From contig CAMBLP010000012.1 in assembly GCA_945868195.1 (NCBI GenBank), positions 1 to 24,817 of the forward strand: DNA of 24,817 nt, in the 5' to 3' direction. This DNA comes from Bordetella parapertussis (GTDB lineage: Bacteria > Pseudomonadota > Gammaproteobacteria > Burkholderiales > Burkholderiaceae_B). Under the pieces are notes generated by a model, which ran no database searches, had not been told where the DNA came from, and saw only the letters and a program-made list of their open reading frames with translations. Shown in pieces: positions 6,838 through 15,900 of this stretch (the first letter of the stretch is position 1; every line of letters begins with the position of its first letter). The translations under genes and the position numbers were made by a program.

Positions 6838-8114
6838 GGCGCTTGGGATTGAAAACGTTGTGGGCTAAAGGGGGCCAAAGAAATTTCTGGCTGGGCGCCC
6901 GAAGCAAGTTGTGCAACGAGTCGACCCGTCCGCGCCGAGCCCACGAGTCCGACATGACCATGACCGTAGGCATGAATGATATCCGCACAACCCGAGGCCA
7001 GACCAATACAGGGCAGTCCGTCGGGGGTACTGGGTCGTCGTCCCATCCATATCGTGATGCGGTCGGTGGGTAAGTCTGCCGGCAGTTTTGGGTACAGCGC
7101 GACTAGGTGCTTGCGCAATATCTCGGCGCGTCGCCAGTCGGGCGTGTCGTCCGTTTGTGCGATTTCGACTTGGCCGGCGACCCGCAGGCCGCGTTCCATA
7201 GGGGTGGCAATCACTTTACGGTCCGCAAACATTGTTGGGATGCGCGGCCCTACCTCAGGCGCAAGCACGACCGCATGGTAGCCACGCTCGGACTCCAGGG
7301 ATACCTTGTCTCCCGCCAGACGCGCAAGCTCTTTAGAGCGAGCTCCGATCGCAATCACGGCTTTATCACAAGGGATTTCACCCGCGTCGGTCATAACCGC
7401 TTGAAGCGCACCATTTTCGATGCGAAAGCCGGTTGCGCGCGCCCGAATCAGTTGCGCGCCGCGAGCTTGAGCATGGGCAATGAGCGCTGCGGTATAGGCT
7501 CCCGGATTTCGACAGCTGCCTGTTTCTGGAACCAGAACACCAAAGGTATAGCGTCGATCCAAGTCAGGTTCAAGCTCGGCGAGCTCAGTCGCGTTGAGCT
7601 CTTTCCAGAGGATGCCTTCTTTTTTACGTATATCCCAGGCTTTCGCGTCCTTCGCAAAGTGCTCTTTCGATAGATACGCATGCAAAAGACCGGTTCGGAC
7701 AATTAAGTGGCCAACGCCAGCTTGTTCCGCCATTTCTTGATGAAGTGCTGGGGCTCCTGCCAAAAGACTGCGCAAGGCAACGGCTGTGCGTTCGATTTTG
7801 GTGTAGTTGGAAGCGGCATTCAGATAGCGGGTGAGCCAAGGCAAGGCTCTTGGAAAGTATTTCCAGCGAATCGCGAGGGGCCCTAGAGGGTCCGTTAACC
7901 AGGTGGGCACATGTTTCCATGCCCCGGGCGCAGCCGGAGGGAGCACGGAGTGAGAGGAGAGCCATCCCGCATTGCCAAAGCTTGCCGCCTGCTCATCGCC
8001 GGGCTGTTCTGGCTCGACGAGGGTGACACGCAAGCCTGCATTGAGGCACTGATAGGCGCTAGTCGCCCCGATGATGCCAGCTCCGATGATGACAACGTGC
8101 TTTTGAGGGTGCAT
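6834..8114 (-). CDS. D-amino acid dehydrogenase-like FAD-dependent oxidoreductase (DadA/DAO family)
   Basis: This predicted 426-residue flavoenzyme would oxidatively deaminate D-amino acids, or oxidise a related amine or hydroxy acid, passing electrons to the respiratory chain. Visible are the N-terminal dinucleotide-binding HVVIIGAGIIGATSAY, EPEQPGDEQAASFGNAGWL, the mid-region GSCRNPGAYTAAL, the SERGYHAVVL stretch, MGRRPSTPDGLPCIG and the closing flavin segment AYGHGHVGLVGSARTGRLVA; the last two resemble the C-terminus of DadA. ATG 8114 is chosen because it places the FAD motif close to the N-terminus as usual; the frame reaches a TTG at 8159, giving 15 extra residues without similarity to the family. 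No good ribosome site precedes either. It is first in the minus-strand run and starts from the divergent intergenic region. The true substrate is unknown. Confidence 0.83.
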   Translation of the reverse strand: MHPQKHVVIIGAGIIGATSAYQCLNAGLRVTLVEPEQPGDEQAASFGNAGWLSSHSVLPPAAPGAWKHVPTWLTDPLGPLAIRWKYFPRALPWLTRYLNAASNYTKIERTAVALRSLLAGAPALHQEMAEQAGVGHLIVRTGLLHAYLSKEHFAKDAKAWDIRKKEGILWKELNATELAELEPDLDRRYTFGVLVPETGSCRNPGAYTAALIAHAQARGAQLIRARATGFRIENGALQAVMTDAGEIPCDKAVIAIGARSKELARLAGDKVSLESERGYHAVVLAPEVGPRIPTMFADRKVIATPMERGLRVAGQVEIAQTDDTPDWRRAEILRKHLVALYPKLPADLPTDRITIWMGRRPSTPDGLPCIGLASGCADIIHAYGHGHVGLVGSARTGRLVAQLASGAQPEISLAPFSPQRFQSQAP

Positions 8115-8225
8115 GGTATGGTTTATTTGGGTTTTTGAGTAAAAACATCGTAGCATCAAGGACTGTTTGCGTCTGTACGCACTCCGGTATGATCTGATTT
8201 TCTAATTTCTCGGGAAATGACTCTC
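8115..8225. promoter_or_regulatory. Divergent intergenic region between dadA-like and 2-hydroxyacid dehydrogenase genes
   Basis: This 111-base gap separates two oppositely transcribed runs and must hold a promoter for each unless transcription enters from elsewhere. On the plus strand TATGAT at 8188-8193 resembles a -10 box, with a poor TTGCGT at 8167-8172 as a possible -35 at 15-base spacing. On the minus strand only weak matches such as TACGAT are seen. No clear inverted-repeat operator stands out. GGGA at 8212-8215 is a plausible ribosome site for the plus-strand gene if it starts at 8226. Confidence 0.4.
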
Positions 8226-9149
8226 ATGAAAGCTGTTTTTATTGATGCAAGCGCGACGCTGGGTGACGTGGCTGAACGCTTGCACCGTGCTGATGATATT
8301 GCGTTGGTGGTCAATCGTCAGGTCGACATCACGCCCGAGCAGATTCCAGCCGTGATGGGGGATGCAGAAATTTTGATCGTGGACCACACCGCGGTACCGA
8401 CCTCGATCGCGAAACAGTGCAAGGGTCTCAAACATGTCGTTTTTCTGGGGACTGGCGCCCGTTCGTACATGAACCCCGAAGAATTGGCCGAGATCGGTAT
8501 CGAGGTTCACATTATCAAGGGTTATGGAGATACCGCTGTCGCTGAGTGCGCCTTTGCCTTGATGTGGGCCTCTGCCAAGGGCTTTGCTCGGATGGATCGC
8601 GAGATGCGCGTCGGCAACTGGTTGCGTACCGAAGCAGTCCAACTCACAGGAAAAACGCTCGGCTTGATTGGTTTTGGCGGCATCGCGGCAGAGATGGCGC
8701 GTCTGGCGCTTGGCGCTGGGATGCAGGTAATCGCGTGGAATCGCACCCCCAAATCCTATCCGGGCGTTCAGTTCGTGTCCCTAGAGGACCTCTTGGCACA
8801 AAGCCAAGTGATTTCTTTGCATTTGTTGCTCAACGACGAAACCAAGGGATTCATCTCGCGCGAGCGTATTGCCCAAATGAAGGATGGCGTAATATTGGTC
8901 AACACTGCCCGTGGAGCGGTGATTGATGAAAAAGCCTTGATCGCCGCCTTGGGCTCTGGCAAGATTGCCCATGCGGGTCTTGATGTCTTTGAAATCGAAC
9001 CGCTCCCCAAAGACCACCCCTTTACCAAGGTTGAAAATGTCACGTTATCGGCGCATTCAGCGTTCCGTACCCCCGAAGCTAGTGACAATTTGATCGAAGC
9101 ATCTTTAAACCACTGCCGCCGAATCTCGGGGCAGGGCACACAGCGTTAA
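8226..9149 (+). CDS. D-isomer-specific 2-hydroxyacid dehydrogenase family protein
   Basis: This roughly 307-residue NAD(P)-dependent dehydrogenase is expected to interconvert a 2-hydroxy acid and a 2-oxo acid, in the phosphoglycerate/lactate/glyoxylate-reductase family. Visible are the nucleotide fold LIGFGGIAAEMA (third glycine of GxGxxG replaced by Ala), then VNTARGAVID with catalytic Arg229, GLDVFEIEPLPKDHP with the conserved Glu at 256/258, and the catalytic His277 in LSAHSAFRT. ATG 8217 is four bases or fewer from the GGGA ribosome site, so ATG 8226 (MKAVFID), about 10 bases away, is the better start. The next gene, a Bug receptor, begins 10 bases after the stop, so the two are very likely co-expressed, suggesting a hydroxy- or oxo-acid ligand. 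The exact substrate cannot be read from sequence. Confidence 0.87.
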   Translation: MKAVFIDASATLGDVAERLHRADDIALVVNRQVDITPEQIPAVMGDAEILIVDHTAVPTSIAKQCKGLKHVVFLGTGARSYMNPEELAEIGIEVHIIKGYGDTAVAECAFALMWASAKGFARMDREMRVGNWLRTEAVQLTGKTLGLIGFGGIAAEMARLALGAGMQVIAWNRTPKSYPGVQFVSLEDLLAQSQVISLHLLLNDETKGFISRERIAQMKDGVILVNTARGAVIDEKALIAALGSGKIAHAGLDVFEIEPLPKDHPFTKVENVTLSAHSAFRTPEASDNLIEASLNHCRRISGQGTQR

Positions 9150-9159
9150 GGAGAACTCT

Positions 9160-10152
9160 ATGCGTCATATCTTTACCAAAGCAACTCTCGCCCTCATTGC
9201 AGCTGCCGCTTGTACTGCCGCCGTCGCGCAGGCCGATAAATGGCCCGCGCGATCTATCACGATCGTGGGTGGTTTTCCAAACGGTTCTGGCGTGGACATT
9301 TATGCCCGTAAGATCGGCGTGGCCTTGACAGCCGCCTGGAATGTTCCGGTCGTTGTGGATGCGAAAACAGGTGCTGGCGGCAATATTGCTTCAGATCTGG
9401 TGGCGCGTGCGCAACCCGATGGTTATACCTACTTGTTTGGGACTGCGGGCACACATGCAATCAACCCAGCGCTCTATAAAAAGCTGAGCTTTGATGTTGA
9501 AAAGGACTTCACGCGTATCGCGATTTTGGGGGATGTTCCTAACGTGTTGTTGATTAATCCCAAAAAGCATCCAGAGATCAAGACCTGTGGTGACTTGCTC
9601 AAACTGTTGCGCGACAAGCCAGGCTCCTTGAATTATGGTTCAACAGGCAACGGAGCTTCGACCCATTTGGCGGGCGCGCAGTTTGCGAGCGCAGCCAAAG
9701 TGAAAATGGTTCATGTGCCATACCGTGGTCAGGGACCAGCGATGACGGCCTTGCTGGGCGGCGATGTGGACCTGTTCTTTAACCAGAGTGCGCCTGCGAT
9801 CGCTTCCGTCAAGGGAGGTCGAACCATCGCCTTGGCGGTCACGAGTCCGACCCGTTTAGCGGCTTTGCCAGACGTTCCCACCGTGGCTGAGGCCTGCAAA
9901 TTGCCAGGTTTTGTGAGTACGACTTGGTATGGCTTATTTGGACCGGCAAAACTACCCGCCGATATTTCCGCCAAAATGAGTGCTGAGGTCGTGAAAATTG
10001 TTTCAACCCCCGCGTTTAAGACTTGGTTGACAGACACACAGGGCATCACGCCCGCAGCCGATCCGGGTCCCGCCGCGTTCGCCCGTATCCACAAAGAAGA
10101 CATGAAAAATTGGGCGGAAATCGTGAAAATTTCTGGCGCAACGGTAGATTAA
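9160..10152 (+). CDS. Bug/TctC-family periplasmic solute-binding receptor (tripartite tricarboxylate transport type)
   Basis: This 330-residue periplasmic binding protein has an N-terminal signal peptide of about 23-25 residues (MRHIFTKATLALIAAAACTA, then AVAQA). The mature protein begins with the family pattern KWPARSITIVGGFPNGSGVD, followed by GAGGNIASDLVARAQPDGYT and VPYRGQGPAMTALLGGDVD, all hallmarks of the Bug (Bordetella uptake gene) family that binds carboxylates or other small organic ligands. An AAGGAG ribosome site lies 6 bases upstream of the ATG. No TctA or TctB membrane subunits are encoded nearby, so this is an orphan receptor, which is common in Burkholderiales. The preceding dehydrogenase suggests the ligand may be a hydroxy acid. 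The RND outer-membrane gene follows after 55 bases. Confidence 0.92.
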   Translation: MRHIFTKATLALIAAAACTAAVAQADKWPARSITIVGGFPNGSGVDIYARKIGVALTAAWNVPVVVDAKTGAGGNIASDLVARAQPDGYTYLFGTAGTHAINPALYKKLSFDVEKDFTRIAILGDVPNVLLINPKKHPEIKTCGDLLKLLRDKPGSLNYGSTGNGASTHLAGAQFASAAKVKMVHVPYRGQGPAMTALLGGDVDLFFNQSAPAIASVKGGRTIALAVTSPTRLAALPDVPTVAEACKLPGFVSTTWYGLFGPAKLPADISAKMSAEVVKIVSTPAFKTWLTDTQGITPAADPGPAAFARIHKEDMKNWAEIVKISGATVD

Positions 10153-10207
10153 TTGTTGTCGTTTGAAAGCATCGACGGAGTTGGTCAAACTACTTTAAAA
10201 TCCAAAG

Positions 10208-11803
10208 ATGTTTTCAACTCACTACTTTATTTGCAAAAAGTGGCTCCTAAGACATTTTTTAATGGTTTTAGGGGCCATTTCTGTTTCCGGTTGTATGGTC
10301 GGACCCGATTTTCAGGCGCCAGAAGCGAAGCTTCAGCCTGCTTTTGGCCAGCCTCAAAAAACAGACTTCACAGAAGCCATTCCCTCTTCGCTAGAAACGG
10401 CACCCAATCCTGTGCATTGGTGGGCGGGATTCAATGATCCTACGTTGACCGATTTATTGGCGCGCGCGGCCAAAGACAATCTTTCGCTGCAGCGCGCGGC
10501 GATCCGTATTTACCAGGCGCGTTCACAACTCGGTGTGGCTGATGCGAGCCTGTTGCCCACAGTCGGTTTGGGCGGCGGAGCCACGCGCAATGATCAACCT
10601 AATGCCTTGACTCAGTTTCTCAATGCTTCTTCCTTGTCGACGACCCAAAACTTAGTGGTTCAGGCCAACTGGGAAATCGACTTTTGGGGTAAGTATCGGC
10701 GCGGCATCGAAAGCACGGTGTCTTCATTATTTTCAACCACCGCAGCGTATTACGCGGCCGATGTCTCCTTGGCGGCCGATGTCGCCAATACCTACATCAC
10801 TATTCGTAATTACCAAGCATTGCTGCTTGTCGCACGCGCAAACCTCGCCTTGCAGGCCGAGAGTTTAAGAATCGCCTCCTCGCGCTTTAAAAACGGCGCG
10901 ACGTCTTTGCTTGATCTCAGTCAGGCCCAGTCGCAATACGAACAGACGAAATCTGACATCCCGACCCTGATTGCCGCGCTCAAAAATGCTGAATTTGCTA
11001 TGAGCATTCTGTTGGGTGAATTGCCCGGCTTTTATGAAAAAACCTATGGCCAGACGCAGAGTCGCTTGCAGCCCCCTCAGTCATTACAGGTCGGTATTCC
11101 CAAGGACTTGCTGCGTCGTCGCCCCGACGTGCTACAGGCCGAATACGCCGCGGCAGCTCAATCCGCCTTGATCGGCGTCAATACGGCGGCTTTGTATCCT
11201 AGCTTTTCGCTCAGCGGATATTTTGGCTTTCAAAATGTTTCAATCAATAATCTCAATCAGTCCAGTCTATTTTCGTGGGATAACCGCACGACATCGATTG
11301 GTGGTAGTTTTGTATTCCCGCTGTTTTATCGCGGCGCGATCGTCGATCAGATTCGTGTCCAAGATGCCGTTTTTCAGAGCAGTGTTCTAGCCTTTCAAAA
11401 TCAAGTTCTGCAAGCCCAAAAAGAGGTCGAGCAGGCACTGACTTCGATTTCAACGACACGCAGTTCTGCCGTAGATCTTAAAAAATCTGTGACGGCCGCG
11501 CAGCGTGCTGCCGCACTGGCGCTCGATCGTTACAAGGCGGGACAAAATGATTACAACACCGTGATCGTTGCTCAGCAGCAGCTCTTGCAAGTGCAAAACA
11601 GTCTAGTGCAGACACAAACCAACAATTTGCTGGGCTATGTTGCCGCCTTCAAAGCCCTTGGGGGTGGTTGGAACGGGGCGTTGGCAACACCTGCCTTACC
11701 CGCCGCGATGGTCGGACAGATGCAGGCTCGAACCAACTGGGGGGATGCCTTGACCAATCCTGCCGAGCCCCGTTTAGTGAAGTCTAGCGAGAAGATTCAA
11801 TGA
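10208..11803 (+). CDS. RND efflux outer-membrane lipoprotein (NodT/OprM family)
   Basis: This 531-residue TolC-like outer-membrane channel of a tripartite efflux pump has a lipoprotein signal with lipobox SVSG-Cys29, followed by the family start MVGPDFQAPEA. Two repeated outer-membrane-factor halves are visible, with WWAGFNDPTLTDLLARAAKDN and the long-helix pattern LRIASSRFKNGATSLLDLSQAQ in the first half, then RRRPDVLQAEYAAAAQSALIG and LDRYKAGQNDYNTVIVAQQQ in the second. The start ATG 10208 gives a signal with KK and R ahead of the hydrophobic core; Met19 is too close to the lipobox for a normal signal. The ribosome site is weak. The stop overlaps the start of the adaptor gene as ATGA, so the two are translated together. 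Substrate of the pump is unknown. Confidence 0.93.
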   Translation: MFSTHYFICKKWLLRHFLMVLGAISVSGCMVGPDFQAPEAKLQPAFGQPQKTDFTEAIPSSLETAPNPVHWWAGFNDPTLTDLLARAAKDNLSLQRAAIRIYQARSQLGVADASLLPTVGLGGGATRNDQPNALTQFLNASSLSTTQNLVVQANWEIDFWGKYRRGIESTVSSLFSTTAAYYAADVSLAADVANTYITIRNYQALLLVARANLALQAESLRIASSRFKNGATSLLDLSQAQSQYEQTKSDIPTLIAALKNAEFAMSILLGELPGFYEKTYGQTQSRLQPPQSLQVGIPKDLLRRRPDVLQAEYAAAAQSALIGVNTAALYPSFSLSGYFGFQNVSINNLNQSSLFSWDNRTTSIGGSFVFPLFYRGAIVDQIRVQDAVFQSSVLAFQNQVLQAQKEVEQALTSISTTRSSAVDLKKSVTAAQRAAALALDRYKAGQNDYNTVIVAQQQLLQVQNSLVQTQTNNLLGYVAAFKALGGGWNGALATPALPAAMVGQMQARTNWGDALTNPAEPRLVKSSEKIQ

Positions 11804-12930
11804 GCATGGTGATACCTACAATGAATGTGAGAAGATTATTTTCTGCGGTGGCTGCTGTGATGGCACTCTTGTTTCTCACCGCTTGCGATAAAAAGGCGCC
11901 TCCCAAAGCCAGCCCACCTCCTGCGGTGACCGTGGCGAAGCCTGTTTCTCAAAATGTGCGCAGCTTTGAAATTTTCGATGGCAATGTCGCCGCCTATTTG
12001 TCTGTGGATTTAGAAGCACGTGTTCCCGGTTATCTGACCAAGATTGCCTTTCAAGATGGTGCTCCAGTTAAAAAAGATCAACTGCTTTTTGTGATCGAAC
12101 AAGAGCAATACGCTCAACAAGTCAATCTGACAAAAGCGATCTTCGAAGAAACCAAGATTGAAATTAGGCGGCAACAGGCTTTGCTCAAAGACAATGCAAC
12201 CTCACAGTCGGCTGTCGATAAAGCGACGTCACAGTATTTGCAGGCCGAGGCCAATTTAAAACTCGCTCAAATCAACTATGGCTATACCGAAGTACGTGCC
12301 CCCTTCGATGGGCTGATGGGACGACATCTCATCGATGTGGGTAACTATCTGGGGGCGAGCCCACAGGGCGTTAAGCTTGCGACGATCCAAAAAATCAATC
12401 CTATTTACGTCTATTTTTCTATCAACGAACGCGATTTGCTCAAATACCAAAAACGGTTTGTTAATGAAAACGACCGTAAATCCCAAGTCAACAAACTCCC
12501 TGTCCACGTTCAGCTTCAAGGTGAGGAGGGGTATCCACACTCAGGTACTTTGGATTTTGCCGCCAATCTTCTCAGCACGAGTACGGGTTCCTTGCAGCTT
12601 CGCGCCGAGCTGCCCAACAGCAAGTTCAATTTGCTACCCGGTTTGTACGCAAAAGTCCGCGTAGAGTATGGCGAGCCTAGACTCGCTGTGTTGATTCCGA
12701 GCAGTAGTGTGCTAACAGATCAGCAAGGCGATTATGTGTTTGTGATGGACGAAAGCAAAAAAGTTTCACGTCGCAATATCAAACGTGGTCAGAGATTCCC
12801 CCCCCTGGTCGAGGTGACGAGTGGTTTGACGGCGAAGGAATCAGTCATTACCAACGGTTTCATCAACGTTAGAGACGGGCTGGTTGTCAATCCAGAACTC
12901 TCGACGCTTGCGCCGTTGCCTGTACGTTAA
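11800..12930 (+). CDS. RND efflux periplasmic adaptor (membrane fusion lipoprotein, HlyD/AcrA family)
   Basis: This 376-residue adaptor bridges the inner-membrane pump and the outer-membrane channel. A lipoprotein signal is visible with lipobox LTA-Cys29 after RRLFSAVAAVMALLF. Domains in order are the first half of the lipoyl/barrel-sandwich region (VDLEARVPGYLTKIAFQDG), the helical hairpin around residues 95-145, the second lipoyl half (YTEVRAPFDGLMGRHLIDVG), the beta-barrel region, and a membrane-proximal end (IPSSSVLTDQQGDYVFVMDE). The chosen start at 11800 overlaps the upstream stop (ATGA); ATG 11821 (MNVRRLF) would give a more compact signal peptide and is a real alternative. The pump gene follows 24 bases downstream. 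General resemblance is to multidrug HAE1-type systems rather than heavy-metal systems, since no metal-binding extension is seen. Confidence 0.92.
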   Translation: MSMVIPTMNVRRLFSAVAAVMALLFLTACDKKAPPKASPPPAVTVAKPVSQNVRSFEIFDGNVAAYLSVDLEARVPGYLTKIAFQDGAPVKKDQLLFVIEQEQYAQQVNLTKAIFEETKIEIRRQQALLKDNATSQSAVDKATSQYLQAEANLKLAQINYGYTEVRAPFDGLMGRHLIDVGNYLGASPQGVKLATIQKINPIYVYFSINERDLLKYQKRFVNENDRKSQVNKLPVHVQLQGEEGYPHSGTLDFAANLLSTSTGSLQLRAELPNSKFNLLPGLYAKVRVEYGEPRLAVLIPSSSVLTDQQGDYVFVMDESKKVSRRNIKRGQRFPPLVEVTSGLTAKESVITNGFINVRDGLVVNPELSTLAPLPVR

Positions 12931-12954
12931 AACAGCCAGGCAACAGGATTCCCC

Positions 12955-15900
12955 ATGCTTTCTAAATTTTTTATCGAACGTCCGGTGCTTGGTAATGTGA
13001 TTGCACTGATCACGATGCTGATCGGTGCGGTCTCTATTTTCGGCTTGCCGATCGCGCAATATCCGCCTATGACACCGCCGACCGTACAGGTCACCACAAT
13101 GTGGCCAGGCGCCAGTGCCAGTTTGGTGCAGCAGTTAGTCGCCAGCAACATTGAAAATCAAGTCAACGGTGTAGAGAATATGCTCTACATGCAGTCTAAC
13201 TCGACCAATGATGGTCGCTATACGCTGACCGTGACCTTTGAGGTGGGCACTGATCCCAATATGGCCCAAGTGACGGTGCAAAACCGCGTAGCCATCGCCT
13301 TAGCCTCGTTGCCGCAAGCTGTGCAAAAGCAAGGTGTGACCACCAAGGTTCAGTCAACTTCTATTTTGCAGTTTGTCACGCTCACCTCGAGCAATCCTGA
13401 GCACGATGCCCTGTTCCTGAGTAACTTTGCGAACTTGCAATTGCAAAATCGCCTTGCGCGCATTCCTGGTGTTGCCGCTGCCAACGTTTTTGGCGTGGGC
13501 AACTACAGCATGCGGATCTGGCTGGATCCTGCTCAACTGAAGATGCGTAATTTGTCGCCGACCGATGTGGCGACTGCAATTAGTCGCCAAAACGTGATGT
13601 TGGCGGCAGGGCAACTTGGTGCGCCGCCCGTCCCGATGGGGCAGGATTTTCAGCTGACACTCAATGTCACTAGCGCGCTTGAAACGCCGGAACAATTTGG
13701 GCAGATTTTGCTCAAGACCAACGATCAAGGCGAATTGACCCGTTTAAAAGACGTCGCACGTATTGAGATGGGTAGCCAAAACTACAGTCAATTTTTCCTT
13801 CTTGGCGACAAACCGGCCGGCGGTATTGCGATCTATCAGCTTCCCGCAGCAAACGCGATTGATGTCGCCAAGGCAGTGAAAGTCGAGATGGAAAAAATCT
13901 CCAAGACTTTCCCCAAGGAGATCAAGTGGGAAATTCCCTTTGACACTACGATATTTGTGACGGCTTCGATCAAGGAGGTTTATCACACCCTTTTCGAAGC
14001 AGGTATTTTGGTGCTGTTGGTCATTATGTTGTTTTTGCAGGACTGGCGCGCGACGCTTGTGCCTGCGACGACCGTGCCTGTCACGATTATTGGTGCCTTT
14101 GCATGTATGGCGGCCATGGGTTTTTCGATCAATTTGTTGACACTCTTTGCGATTGTCTTGTGTATCGGGATCGTGGTCGATGATGCGATCGTCGTTGTGG
14201 AGGGCGTCGCCAAAAAAGTTGAACTCGGCCAAACGCCTCGTCAGGGGGCGATTAATGCCATGACTGAATTACTCGGTCCGATTATCGGTATCACGCTGGT
14301 ATTGATGGCCGTATTTTTGCCTGCTTCATTTATTGCGGGTATTACGGGACAGATGTATCGACAGTTCGCGCTCGTGATCGCGGCGACGGCTCTCATCAGC
14401 GGTATTAACGCGGTGACACTCAAGCCTACACAAGCGGCACAATTCATCACCCCTAAATTACCTGGTGCCAAAAAGAATTGGTTTTTTATCAAATTCGATC
14501 AGGTCTTTGAAAAGATTTCCGCTTGGTATGCCAAGTTGATGCATCACCTGATGGACCATCGCAAAATTACTTCTTTAGTGGGACTCGTGTTGATTGTGGG
14601 CGCCATCGTTGGACTGATTCGTTTGCCGACCGGGTTTATTCCTAATGAGGATCAAGGGTATCTGCTTGTTTCCGTGCAGCTGCCTGATGCGTCAGCCTTG
14701 TCACGAACACAAGCAGGTATGGCAAAGGTTGTCACCGCCATTGAAAAGGTTCCCGGTGTCCAGCAAGTCGTGTCGATTGGTGGTGTCAACGCACTGAGCA
14801 ACAATAGCTCACAGTCTAATACCGGTGTGATGTACGTCATCTTAAAACCCTGGGAGGCGCGCGGCAAGGGCGAAGATCTCAAATCAATCTTTATCGGAAT
14901 GAATCAGGCGCTCAAGGCCATTCAAGAAGTCAGTGCGAATGTCTTGTTACCCCCCGCAATTCCGGGTTTGGGCTTGTCCGGTGGTTTTCAGATGCAATTG
15001 CAGTTGATCGACGGCAGTAACGATTTTAAAAAGCTCGAAAAAATCACTGAAGATTTTCTAAAAGAAGCGCGTGCACGTCCCGAGATTATGGCGATTTTCA
15101 CGCCCTTTAGAAATAATGTGCCTCAACTCAAGCTGACGTTCAATCCCTCCAGAGCAGAAACACTCGGGGTTTCTTTGGGCGATGCGTATGATGTGTTGCA
15201 GTCCTCGATTGGATCGACTTACGTTAATCAGTTTTTCAAATATGGGCAAACCTATCAGGTGTTTTTGCAGGCCGATGGAAAAAGCCGTGTCAGCGCGGAT
15301 CAGATCAACCGTCTGTATGTAAAAAACAAGTCTGGCAACATGGTGCCGTTGGGTTCCTTTATCGAGATCACAGAAACGACGGGTCCGGCCATTGCTTCTC
15401 AGTACAACATCTATCCAACGGCCGCGATTCTGGGGGCCGCTGCGGATGGTTTTAGTTCGGGCCAAGTCATCAAGGCGTTGGAGGAGTTGGCGCGTACCAC
15501 CTTGCCTGAGTCGGCAAGCTTTGAGTGGACCGCTATGTCGTACCAGGAAAAATTGGTCGGCAACACGGTCGTACTTGTATTCGCACTTTCAATATTACTG
15601 GTGTACTTGGTGCTTGCGGCACAATATGAGTCCTGGTCGGCACCGATCTCCGTGATTTTGGCTGTGCCGCTGGCGCTGGTCGGGACAGTGATCGCATTGT
15701 CAGCGACGGGCCTAGCCAATAATATTTATGTACAGATTGGTTTGGTGCTGATGATTGCGCTCGCCTCTAAAAATGCGATTTTGATTGTCGAAGTCGCACT
15801 CGAAGAACAGAAAAAAGGACTCAGTGCGGTCGAAGCCGCTCTCAAAGCCTCGCATGAGCGCTTCCGACCCATCGTGATGACCTCGATCGCGTTCATTCTT

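Noticed and set aside
7107..7673. Plus-strand open frame of 188 codons inside the DadA-like gene
   Set aside because: It is antisense to a well-supported flavoenzyme and its translation has shadow-like composition with no recognisable domain.
13744..14232. Long minus-strand open frame opposite the RND pump gene
   Set aside because: It lies wholly inside a gene with unmistakable HAE1 motifs, is His/Arg/Asp-rich without domain features, and is best explained as an antisense shadow.
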